Shown here: positions 16,125 to 22,421 of the stretch, in pieces | Numbering within the stretch: position 1 is the stretch's first letter | Layout: the number at the start of each line of letters is the position of its first letter | Origin: Euryarchaeota archaeon UBA181 | GTDB taxonomy: Archaea > Thermoplasmatota > Poseidoniia > Poseidoniales > Thalassarchaeaceae | DNA length: 22,421 bases | Direction of reading: 5' to 3' | Assembly (NCBI GenBank): GCA_002496725.1 | Contig: DALI01000044.1 | Coordinates: forward strand, 1 to 22,421 | Position numbers and translations under genes: made by a program | The notes under the pieces: model-generated | Databases searched by the model: none | The model's input: the letters and a program-made list of their open reading frames with translations, nothing else | Told to the model about the DNA's origin: nothing

Positions 16125-16374
16125 TCATATCAGGTCCGCAAAAACGGACTTCCTATTCTTCAGTCAGACGATCTGTCCATACTGCACTAGGGCTGCCCGC
16201 ACTCTTGAGGCGAAACAACTCACATACACCGAAATAAATTTGGATCACTATGACGGACTTAGGTCTCAGGTGGTCATTGAGACAGGCCATAGGACAGTCC
16301 CTGTCGTCTTCGACTTACGTGGAGAACTGCCAGTATTCGTGGGCGGCTCGGATAATCTGATTGATTACTTGTGA
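16108..16374 (+). CDS. Glutaredoxin-like dithiol protein
   Basis: An 88-residue thioredoxin-fold protein, the usual size for a small glutaredoxin. The dithiol active site TICPYCTRA (C23, C26) follows the first beta strand, and TVPVVF (63-68) supplies the conserved cis-proline of the fold. GGSDNLIDYL ends it, as in glutaredoxins (G-G-D motif that binds glutathione or a substitute thiol). It should reduce disulfides or mixed disulfides in the cytoplasm. The ATG lies 17 bp inside the end of the protease-transporter gene, with GGAGG about 15 bp upstream, indicating co-transcription and coupling. Its reductant is unclear because many archaea lack glutathione; trxB in the window is one possibility. 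Its 3' end overlaps the convergent hydrolase gene by 10 bp. Confidence 0.92.
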   Translation: MPSLLDHIRSAKTDFLFFSQTICPYCTRAARTLEAKQLTYTEINLDHYDGLRSQVVIETGHRTVPVVFDLRGELPVFVGGSDNLIDYL

Positions 16375-16955
16375 TAGTTTTCGGCCATCAGTGAAATTTT
16401 GTCCCGCATTTCCTCAAATTGATTGCGATTGACCATGTGCCCCTTCTCATGTTCCAGCCTGATAATCGGCCACCCAGCATCATCGAAGATTTCTGCGTGC
16501 TCTCTTGCTAATTCGATAGGTACGAGATGGTCACGCTCACCATGCATCCAAATCACCGGACGTGGCTTTAGGAAGGGAAGCCGCTCTCTCAATTTCCCAC
16601 CCCTGACTGTCTTTGTTGCAATTAGTACTAATCCTATTATCGACTTATTCGCCTCAGTCTCTAGTAGTGCCGACGCCATAGCACCTCCTTGAGAGAAACC
16701 CCCTACTATCAAGGGCCCTTCGGGTATTTCCTCTAAAACCTGTGATATCGACTCTTCCATTTGCCTCACCGACTCTTCAGGAGTGGCCAAATCATCGAAT
16801 AACCACCATGCAAAACCTCCTCTGGTTGGATGTCTAATATTAGCCTGAGGGCATAAAAAAGACCATCCATCGGGTACCAATTCCCTGGCAAGAGGCTCCA
16901 TCTTCTCCGATGTACCAGTCATTCCATGCATCATTACGAGCGTACCTTTGCTCAT
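16365..16955 (-). CDS. Small alpha/beta hydrolase (phospholipase/carboxylesterase-like)
   Basis: A 196-residue soluble serine hydrolase. MMHGMTGTSEKMEPLAREL gives the oxyanion-hole HG motif, IVGGFSQGGAMAS the nucleophile elbow (Ser88), HGERDHLVP the acid (Asp142) and HEKGHMV the base (His173). Size, GFSQGG and the late order of Asp and His fit the carboxylesterase/acyl-protein thioesterase family (Abhydrolase_2). There is no signal peptide. The substrate cannot be read from the sequence. The start ATG at 16955 lies only 8 bp after the stop of the lipoprotein gene, so the two are probably in one operon with hppA. The 3' end is convergent with the glutaredoxin. Confidence 0.88.
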   Translation of the reverse strand: MSKGTLVMMHGMTGTSEKMEPLARELVPDGWSFLCPQANIRHPTRGGFAWWLFDDLATPEESVRQMEESISQVLEEIPEGPLIVGGFSQGGAMASALLETEANKSIIGLVLIATKTVRGGKLRERLPFLKPRPVIWMHGERDHLVPIELAREHAEIFDDAGWPIIRLEHEKGHMVNRNQFEEMRDKISLMAENYHK

Positions 16956-16963
16956 CTAATCAC

Positions 16964-17926
16964 TCACAGATTCCATTGGAAGACTAATGCCCCAGCAACC
17001 TTGAGATGGATATAGGATGATTCCCCTCGTACAGTTACTGTGAGGGAGTACTCACCCGAGTTGGAAGGTATGGTTCCTATAGCCCCCTTTTCAGTCGCCC
17101 CAGATCCCCATGCACGCGTCAACGGGGAAGCTCCAGCATGATCTTTCATTGTTAGAGAGCCCGAAGACGCCCCATTGGACGCGATTTCCACATCAAGGTA
17201 CCAAACTAATGTATCCCAGTCGCCCTCTGTGGGATGACCTTCGTCGAAAAATGAATCGTATATCTCCTGGTCATTTTGCTCATACATTCTATCAATTAGG
17301 TCCCTAGCTCTGTAGAAGAACACATCCCCCTGATAGTTTGATCTGGCGACATTCAAATCCATTCGCAACTGGTTTCGGTCTTCTGAGTCTTTCCAAACTA
17401 GTCTTTCTATGAAGCCGGAACTGCCACCGAATGTATACTCTAATTCATGACCTTCAGAAGATTCTGCACTTACTCTGGTATTTCCGTTGTTTATAGATTC
17501 AGTTGTAGCACTCCACTCTTGTCCGAATAGAGTGAATGACCATTCATCTCCAACAACCCATGGAAATGAGAATACCTGCTGAGGGATACCATTTTCATAA
17601 ACAGACAAACCATCGATTGTCATTCTGCCTAGAAATGGATTGTGATTAATCACTGCATGCCTTTGAGCCTCTCTTTCCGAAGAAATACCAACCTGGTAAT
17701 CACCGGACTCATTATCTATTTCTGCAACGACTAATCTTGCACTATCTTCGCCGAATTGAGGGGTTATGAACGTGTATAGCCAATTATTACCAACTTCCCA
17801 TTCTGGGAGCAGCACATCTCCTTCTGACGATACATCGGACTGTCCTGAACTCCCAGTCTCAATACAACCAGAAAGAAGGCACAACAGCATCAAACATGAC
17901 ATGCCAATTGCCGGGCCGCCTCTCAT
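16964..17926 (-). CDS. Unrecognised exported lipoprotein
   Basis: A 320-residue protein I do not recognise. The N-terminus is a signal peptide (MRGG, hydrophobic run) with the lipobox LLSGC (Cys21), so it is likely lipid-anchored outside the cell. The mature part begins with a Ser/Gly/Glu-rich linker (ETGSSGQSDVSSEGD). A mostly beta-rich region with many Trp follows (PEWEVGNNWLYTF, FSFPWVVGDEWSFTLF, VWYLDVEI). It ends with a jelly-roll-like stretch (GEYSLTVTVRG, YIHLKVAGALVF). 'WxVGDxWxY'-type repeats of this kind occur in exported archaeal proteins of unknown role. The gene lies 45 bp after hppA and 8 bp before the hydrolase. No catalytic motif is visible; a ligand-binding or surface role is possible but unproven. 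Confidence 0.8.
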   Translation of the reverse strand: MRGGPAIGMSCLMLLCLLSGCIETGSSGQSDVSSEGDVLLPEWEVGNNWLYTFITPQFGEDSARLVVAEIDNESGDYQVGISSEREAQRHAVINHNPFLGRMTIDGLSVYENGIPQQVFSFPWVVGDEWSFTLFGQEWSATTESINNGNTRVSAESSEGHELEYTFGGSSGFIERLVWKDSEDRNQLRMDLNVARSNYQGDVFFYRARDLIDRMYEQNDQEIYDSFFDEGHPTEGDWDTLVWYLDVEIASNGASSGSLTMKDHAGASPLTRAWGSGATEKGAIGTIPSNSGEYSLTVTVRGESSYIHLKVAGALVFQWNL

Positions 17927-17971
17927 AGCCCTGCGACGGGGGTCACAGTCAAGAGACTGACGCTATGCCTA

Positions 17972-20026
17972 TCAGATCAATCCTGCAATGACAACTGACA
18001 CAATCGACATCAGCTTGATGAGGATGTTAAGTGATGGTCCACTGGTATCCTTGAAAGGATCGCCTATTGTATCTCCAACTACAGCCGCCGAGTGAGCATC
18101 ATCACCTTTCTCAGCTCCCTCAATTTCTCCTTGCTCTATTGCCTTCTTTGCATTGTCCCATGCGCCTCCCGCATTAGCCATGAATAGGGCCATCAAGACA
18201 CCAGTTGCTGTAGCTCCAGCTAGAGTTCCGCCAAGAGCGGCGGGACCCAGAACTAGTCCGATGACAACAGGGCTCGAAATTGCAACAATACCGGGCATTA
18301 TCATCTCACGAAGAGCCGCCTTAGTAGAGATGTCAACACATCTAGCACTGTCAGGCTCAACTCCTTCCCTTCCCTCTAGTAACCCATCTATCTCTCTAAA
18401 TTGGCGACGGATCTCAGTAATCATTTCTTCAGCCGCCCTTCCAACAGACTTCATAGTCATCGCAGCTACTACGAAAGGCAAGGCCCCTCCGATTAGAAGT
18501 CCTATGACGACATCCGGATTCGTTAGGGACAGCTCTTCGGCAGTTAGTGACGCACTAGTTTTGTAGGCCGCGAACAATGCTAGTGCTGTCAATGCCGCAC
18601 TACCTATTGCAAATCCCTTGCCTATTGCGGCAGTGGTGTTTCCAATCGAGTCAAGCCCGTCAGTGATATCACGTACTTCCTTCCCGAGTCCTGACATCTC
18701 TGCTATTCCTCCGGCGTTGTCAGCTACAGGACCATAAGCGTCTACGGTCATTGTGACTCCTACTGTTCCGAGCATTCCCATGGCTGCCATAGCAATCCCA
18801 TAGAGTCCCTGGTCTCCTCCTCCCATCACGTCATTGGCACCATATATCCCTACGGACATTAGGAGAACTGGAATCAATACCGACTCCATTCCCACTGCAA
18901 GGCCAGCAATGGCATTAGTCGCACTACCTGTCTTGGATGCCTCCCCAATGTAGGGGATGGCCTTTACCTTGAAACCGAAAACGGGCTCAATACCCGTGTA
19001 GTATTCGGTAACTAATCCAATCATTATCCCTACCAGACTACCGATTGCAACTGCCCAAATAACTGTAGTATCTAGGTTGTAGTAGTCCAGGGCAAAGTAT
19101 CCGCCCGCGATGAAAAGAATAGCCCCTATGAACGTCGTGTTTCTCAAAGCGGCGCCGGCATCCATATTTTTCATGGCCCCTATCGAGAATACACCAACTA
19201 TCGAAGCTAGGTAACCTACGATTGCTAGCAGAATTGGAATCATCAAAAATTCAGAACCCATTTCCTGACTAGCGGAAGCAATGATCATCGCAGCGATAAT
19301 AGATCCAACGAACGACTCGAAAATATCTGCTCCCATGCCAGCTACATCGCCAACATTGTCTCCTACGTTATCGGCAATGACACCTGGATTACGAGGGTCA
19401 TCTTCGGGAATTCCAGCTTCTACTTTGCCAACTAGATCTGCACCTACATCAGCAGCCTTGGTGTATATTCCTCCTCCAACACGAGCAAATAGAGCTATTG
19501 AAGAAGCCCCCATTCCAAATCCTGCAATATTGGCCACGCTCAGGAATTCAACTTCTGTAAAGTAAAACATTAATGATATTCCAAAAAGACCCAGGCCCCC
19601 GACAGCGAGACCCATAACTGCCCCTCCGTTGTATGATGTTGTCAGGGCGGCCGCTTGCCCTCCATTCGCTGCGGCCTGAGCAGTTCTTCCATTGGCACTG
19701 GTTGCAGACCGCATTCCACTGAATCCCGCTGCAACGCTACAAAATGCACCTATTCCGAATGCAATAGTTGTCTCCATTCCCAGATCATCATTGTATTCTC
19801 CACCAATGAATAATAGCGCGCCAACAATAGCGATGAAGACTATCAGCATCCTATACTCTGCCATTAGGAATGCCATGGCCCCATCCTGAATTCTTGCAGT
19901 TATCGTAGCTACTGTTTTGTTCTCTATTTCTATCGAATCAACTTTCCTAAATAGCAAGTACGCGATTAGCAGGCCGAATAAACCCACTCCCATTCCAATA
20001 GTTCCTAGTGTCTCTCCTTCTATCAT
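17972..20026 (-). CDS. hppA: Membrane-bound ion-pumping pyrophosphatase (K+-dependent type)
   Basis: A 684-residue protein with about 16 membrane segments. It couples hydrolysis of cytoplasmic pyrophosphate to pumping H+ or Na+ out. Signature segments are GGGIYTKAADVGADLVGKVE followed by DDPRNPGVIADNVGDNVGDVAG, which carry the Asp/Lys ligands for Mg-PPi, VTMTVDAYGPVADNAGGIAEM, and the late NAGGAWDNAKKAIE and GDTIGDPFKDTSGPSLN. GNTTAAIGKG has Ala466 and Gly469 where K+-independent enzymes have Lys and Thr, so it should need K+. Glu237 in ADIFESFVGS sits where Na+-pumping K+-dependent enzymes have Glu, which hints at Na+ transport, but this is not proof. The start is ATG 20026 with a clear TATA box upstream, so it probably begins a transcript hppA-lipoprotein-hydrolase. 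Confidence 0.96.
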   Translation of the reverse strand: MIEGETLGTIGMGVGLFGLLIAYLLFRKVDSIEIENKTVATITARIQDGAMAFLMAEYRMLIVFIAIVGALLFIGGEYNDDLGMETTIAFGIGAFCSVAAGFSGMRSATSANGRTAQAAANGGQAAALTTSYNGGAVMGLAVGGLGLFGISLMFYFTEVEFLSVANIAGFGMGASSIALFARVGGGIYTKAADVGADLVGKVEAGIPEDDPRNPGVIADNVGDNVGDVAGMGADIFESFVGSIIAAMIIASASQEMGSEFLMIPILLAIVGYLASIVGVFSIGAMKNMDAGAALRNTTFIGAILFIAGGYFALDYYNLDTTVIWAVAIGSLVGIMIGLVTEYYTGIEPVFGFKVKAIPYIGEASKTGSATNAIAGLAVGMESVLIPVLLMSVGIYGANDVMGGGDQGLYGIAMAAMGMLGTVGVTMTVDAYGPVADNAGGIAEMSGLGKEVRDITDGLDSIGNTTAAIGKGFAIGSAALTALALFAAYKTSASLTAEELSLTNPDVVIGLLIGGALPFVVAAMTMKSVGRAAEEMITEIRRQFREIDGLLEGREGVEPDSARCVDISTKAALREMIMPGIVAISSPVVIGLVLGPAALGGTLAGATATGVLMALFMANAGGAWDNAKKAIEQGEIEGAEKGDDAHSAAVVGDTIGDPFKDTSGPSLNILIKLMSIVSVVIAGLI

Positions 20027-20062
20027 GGTATCAACCTTATCGCTCCCGCGAGAAAAGTCCTA

Positions 20063-20074
20063 CTTATAATTAAA
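20063..20074 (-). promoter_or_regulatory. TATA box of hppA
   Basis: On the minus strand TTTAATTATAAG is centred about 42 bp upstream of the hppA ATG. Initiation about 25 bp downstream would leave a leader of about 15 bases containing AAGGTTGAT. It is the best promoter-like sequence in the window and lies in the 76-bp gap after the amidotransferase gene. Confidence 0.6.
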
Positions 20075-20102
20075 GCCATAGAACTGGTCAAATGGGAGCA
20101 AC

Positions 20103-21002
20103 CTAAGGCCTAAGGCCAAGGACCACATTTGCAAAAGCTTCGAGAACACCAGCTCCATCGTGCTCCCTCTGGAATGATGCCATCTCTTCTTCACTTATGT
20201 GCCCCCATTCAAACGCACGCTCAATCCTATGCTTCGCAGCTTCTGGATGGAATTGCACACCCCAAGCAGGTAATTTGGTACCTTTCGGGCCGATCACCCT
20301 CACTGCAGTCACTTCATTATGACTAGCAGAACCTAAAAGTATGCAATTATCAGGTACGGTAATCACATGATCTTGGTGAGAGTAAACAACGGCAGGCCCC
20401 ATGGTCCCCCCTCTAGATTTGAATAAGACATCTGACATACCTTCACTATTAAGCTGCATATCCCAGATTCCACTAGACATCTTCTCTGCTCTAGTCACCT
20501 CAGATCCTAGGGACTTGCACAGGAGCTGGTGACCGAAGCAAATGCCCAAAGTTGGTGTGCCAGAATTGGACGAAACTCGCATTAGAGAAGCCGCTCCATC
20601 CATCCATCCTTCCCACATCGTCACATTTCTACGAGAGCCAGAGCACACCACTGCGTCCACCCCTAGGGCCTCAAGCCAATCGGCCATTCCCGAGTCATCA
20701 AGTCCAACTGGAAGTGCGATTCTGTAAAACCTGGAAATATTTTCTCCCATCGACACTTCACAGCTCTCCCAGAAACCATATTCTTCATTCCAATCTGGCA
20801 CATCGCCCTTCTTCAGAAAAAAGAGCCCATCAGATGCAGCTTTTTTCCCAGATTCGTTGGACTGCATCTGTGGAGTTAGTAAGAATACATCCACATCACC
20901 ATTCTTTGCAAGAGGTTGAACAACTTCTTGATTCCCACCATGTCCGAACTCAGATCTCTCAACGAGTAAGTCCAGTAATAAGACCCTAGTAGCGCTACTC
21001 AT
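20103..21002 (-). CDS. Class I glutamine amidotransferase (GMP-synthase-like)
   Basis: A protein of 299 residues. TPTLGICFGHQLLCKSLG holds the nucleophilic Cys155 in the class I nucleophile elbow, and AWGVQFHPEAAKH supplies His252 and Glu254 of the triad. It has the GATase_1 fold common to GMP-synthase-like stand-alone amidotransferases, with a longer N-terminal part (about 110 residues before VDAVVCSGSRRNVT) than GuaA. No synthetase domain is attached, so it may hydrolyse glutamine or a gamma-glutamyl substrate on its own or serve an unknown partner. ATG 21002 gives a natural N-terminus (MSSATRVLLLDLLV); an in-frame extension to 21077 would run into the divergent gene. It ends 76 bp before hppA. 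Specific substrate unknown. Confidence 0.85.
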   Translation of the reverse strand: MSSATRVLLLDLLVERSEFGHGGNQEVVQPLAKNGDVDVFLLTPQMQSNESGKKAASDGLFFLKKGDVPDWNEEYGFWESCEVSMGENISRFYRIALPVGLDDSGMADWLEALGVDAVVCSGSRRNVTMWEGWMDGAASLMRVSSNSGTPTLGICFGHQLLCKSLGSEVTRAEKMSSGIWDMQLNSEGMSDVLFKSRGGTMGPAVVYSHQDHVITVPDNCILLGSASHNEVTAVRVIGPKGTKLPAWGVQFHPEAAKHRIERAFEWGHISEEEMASFQREHDGAGVLEAFANVVLGLRP

Positions 21003-21012
21003 AGCAGTCGGA

Positions 21013-21037
21013 GGGGGCGATTGTTTGAAAGGCCCCC
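21013..21037. repeat. G+C-rich inverted repeat between divergent genes
   Basis: GGGGGC (21013-21018) and GCCCCC (21032-21037) form perfect 6-bp arms with a 13-base spacer. They lie in the 60-bp gap between the divergent amidotransferase (start 21002) and NifU-like (start 21063) genes. It could be a shared operator, but arms this short can occur by chance. Confidence 0.35.
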
Positions 21038-21062
21038 GTATGCACAGCAATACGAAGCGGAC

Positions 21063-21341
21063 ATGGTAGACAAGCAAGTGATCCTAGATTCTGTCGGCCC
21101 AGTGCAGGCAGTTCTCGATGCTCACGACGGAGTTGTGAACGTCCTAGATACGACGGCTGGAGTCATCTCGATTTCACTTGAGGGCGGATGTACAGGGTGT
21201 AGCGCCACTCCCATGACTGCGATGCAAATATACTACTCTTTGATGAAACTAGAAGACGTCAATGATGTGATATTCGTAAATGGGGAGCTACCAGCATACA
21301 TGAGGGCGTTCATTGATGACAAGATTGGCGGTGAGAGTTAA
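21063..21341 (+). CDS. NifU C-terminal-like Fe-S scaffold/carrier protein
   Basis: A 92-residue protein matching the C-terminal (Nfu) domain of NifU. It has the LDAHDGVVNVLDTT opening, the cluster-binding GGCTGCSATPMTA (C43, C46) and the VNDVIFVNG closing strand. Such proteins dimerise through the CxxC pairs to hold and deliver a [4Fe-4S] cluster. A client in the window could be the Fe-S enzyme endonuclease III 0.6 kb downstream, though that link is only proximity. ATG 21063 (MVDKQVILDSVG) is the natural start; an upstream in-frame TTG at 21021 lies close to a GGAGGGGG run and would leave only 18 bp to the divergent gene. The stop codon overlaps the end of the convergent membrane protein gene. 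Confidence 0.88.
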   Translation: MVDKQVILDSVGPVQAVLDAHDGVVNVLDTTAGVISISLEGGCTGCSATPMTAMQIYYSLMKLEDVNDVIFVNGELPAYMRAFIDDKIGGES

Positions 21342-21676
21342 CGCTCTTCCTTTCTCATTTTCATGATCTCATGAGGATTCTTCTCTCCCTGAACATCCTT
21401 GCCCCTCAAATTCATTGAGGCAGATATTGCTACGATTACAGCAACAAGTGCCATTGGCAATGCGATAGAACTTGACCCCCAAAGCTCCCTGCCTAAGAAA
21501 TTTAGAATTATTAGCATTACAGCAGAAATGATACAGAGGGTAGCTATTGCCCTTTGGGCAAAAACCTCCCCTCCCAAAGTCCGAGAGAAAGTCCCTATTG
21601 ACATCCACAAAATGACGGCAACACCGCACATTCCTAGAGAAAGAGTCTCCACAAAGTCAACGAGTTCACTGACCAC
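21338..21676 (-). CDS. Unrecognised small membrane protein
   Basis: About 112 residues from GTG 21676, preceded by GGGAGG at a short spacing. ATG at 21751 would add 25 residues, including three Cys, and leave only 24 bp to the divergent gene. Three hydrophobic segments are visible: MCGVAVILWMSIG, IATLCIISAVMLIILNFLG and SIALPMALVAVIVAISA. A charged cytoplasmic-type tail follows (KDVQGEKNPHEIMKMRKEER). I do not recognise the family. It overlaps the NifU-like gene end by 4 bp on the opposite strand. Confidence 0.6.
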   Translation of the reverse strand: MVSELVDFVETLSLGMCGVAVILWMSIGTFSRTLGGEVFAQRAIATLCIISAVMLIILNFLGRELWGSSSIALPMALVAVIVAISASMNLRGKDVQGEKNPHEIMKMRKEER

Positions 21677-21775
21677 AAACCTCCCAAGAGGCCAACACTT
21701 GTGAGTATTGGGTAAGGAGGTTTCACAACGTGGGAAATAACGAACCTTCATCAAAAGTAAGCGTAACCCGACATC

Positions 21776-21985
21776 ATGAGCGTACTACGCGGCCTCACAT
21801 TGAGCATGATAGCTCTGTTACCCGGGGTTTTCCTAGGCCTACTGGCATATCTTGCTATGGGAGGGGGGTCAGATACAACAGAATGGGAATCTTGGATGTA
21901 TTTTCCCTGCTATGGAGTCCCTCTATTTTTCATGTTCACCGCCTTCATGTTTGGAATGAGGTCTGGTAGGGTGGAAGACCAGTGA
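21776..21985 (+). CDS. Unrecognised two-TM mini-protein upstream of nth
   Basis: A 69-residue hydrophobic protein. The first segment is LTLSMIALLPGVFLGLLAYLAM. An acidic/Trp loop follows (GGGSDTTEWESWMYF), then a second segment VPLFFMFTAFMFGM and a short charged tail GRVEDQ. Its stop codon overlaps the GTG start of nth as GTGA, which supports it as a real expressed gene. No family is recognised. No Shine-Dalgarno site is seen before ATG 21776, so it may be leaderless. Confidence 0.65.
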   Translation: MSVLRGLTLSMIALLPGVFLGLLAYLAMGGGSDTTEWESWMYFPCYGVPLFFMFTAFMFGMRSGRVEDQ

Positions 21986-22421
21986 TAAGAGACGCAAAAG
22001 CAAAAAAAATAGGGGAACAACTAGACTCATTGTATCCAGAAACACCAATTCCTCTCGATCATCACGATACTTACACACTCCTAGTTGCAGTGATGTTGTC
22101 AGCTCAAACCACAGATAAGAAAGTAAACGAAGTCACACCTTCATTATTCAAGATTGCAGATACGCCTGAAAAGATGGCATCTCTAGAAGTTGAAGAAATA
22201 CATTCCCTAATTAGAGAAATCGGCCTAGCTCCTACCAAGGCTAAGAATCTCAGAAGAATGGCCGAGCAGATCATTGAATCGGGAGGGAGCATATTTCCAG
22301 ATTGGGATTTCCTTGAGTCACTGGCGGGCGTGGGACACAAAACAGCGAGTGTGGTAATGGCGCAGGCCTTTGGAATACCAGCATTCCCCGTTGATACTCA
22401 CATCCATCGCCTAGCCGATAG
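21982..22421 (+). CDS. nth: Endonuclease III (3' end outside window)
   Basis: The first 146 codons of an endonuclease III-family DNA glycosylase/AP lyase, which removes oxidised pyrimidines and nicks the strand. TLLVAVMLSAQTTDKKVNEV is the typical N-terminal helix pair. The helix-hairpin-helix LESLAGVGHKTASVVMA carries catalytic Lys120, and FPVDTHIHRLAD carries Asp138, at the same numbers as in the E. coli enzyme. The C-terminal [4Fe-4S] cysteine loop lies beyond the window. The start is GTG 21982, overlapping the preceding stop codon, with GGGTGG about 8 bases upstream. Translational coupling to the small membrane protein is likely. Confidence 0.93.
   Translation, partial: MIRDAKAKKIGEQLDSLYPETPIPLDHHDTYTLLVAVMLSAQTTDKKVNEVTPSLFKIADTPEKMASLEVEEIHSLIREIGLAPTKAKNLRRMAEQIIESGGSIFPDWDFLESLAGVGHKTASVVMAQAFGIPAFPVDTHIHRLAD

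Noticed and set aside
17972..20026. Bacterial origin of the whole window
   Set aside because: Several enzymes look bacterial, but RibL, the short RibH, the TATA-like boxes and the weak leader signals favour an archaeon with acquired genes.
1..22421. tRNA, rRNA, CRISPR array, insertion sequence or prophage
   Set aside because: No gap is larger than about 160 bp, no regularly spaced repeats were seen, and no transposase, integrase or phage gene is present.

Overview
The window looks like a chromosome segment of a marine planktonic euryarchaeon, most likely Marine Group II (Candidatus Poseidoniales) or a close relative. The assignment is inferred from gene content and not from a marker gene. 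The archaeal signs are a RibL-type FAD synthetase, archaeal-length lumazine synthase, A+T-rich TATA-like boxes upstream of first genes, and weak or absent Shine-Dalgarno sites on some of them. Bacterial-looking enzymes are mixed in: trimeric riboflavin synthase, MoeZ-type sulfurtransferase, an AmpG-like transporter and a K+-dependent-type membrane pyrophosphatase. This mix fits marine euryarchaea that have acquired many genes. Coding density is very high, with many 1-25 bp overlaps, and no rRNA, tRNA, insertion sequence, phage gene or CRISPR array was seen.

Region 1 (1-7.7 kb): a partial xdhC gene (minus) diverges from a 10-TM metal-exporter-like permease (plus). The permease converges on a minus-strand set that reads, in transcription order, fused oxoacid dehydrogenase E1 alpha/beta, cation/Ca2+ exchanger, acyl-CoA dehydrogenase, MocA-like nucleotidyltransferase. 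E1 and acyl-CoA dehydrogenase fit consecutive steps of branched-chain oxoacid breakdown. XdhC and MocA fit maturation of a molybdenum hydroxylase that is not in the window.

Region 2 (7.8-12.1 kb): a tight minus-strand operon ribB-ribL-ribE-ribH-trxB-moeZ makes flavins (dihydroxybutanone phosphate, lumazine, riboflavin, FAD), then a flavoprotein thioredoxin reductase and a ubiquitin-like-protein activating/sulfur-transfer enzyme. An A+T-rich 125-bp gap with a T-tract and a perfect 12-bp inverted repeat separates it from the E1 gene.

Region 3 (12.3-16.4 kb): on the plus strand, a 1272-residue protein joins a secreted subtilisin-like protease, a linker domain and membrane anchor, and an AmpG-like MFS transporter. 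A glutaredoxin overlaps its 3' end. This protease-transporter fusion is the most unusual object in the window.

Region 4 (16.4-22.4 kb): on the minus strand come a GMP-synthase-like glutamine amidotransferase, a membrane pyrophosphatase with its own clear TATA box, an unrecognised lipoprotein and a small alpha/beta hydrolase. On the plus strand are a NifU-C-terminal-like protein, a 69-residue membrane protein and a 5' portion of endonuclease III (nth) running off the window. An unrecognised small membrane protein is convergent with the NifU-like gene.
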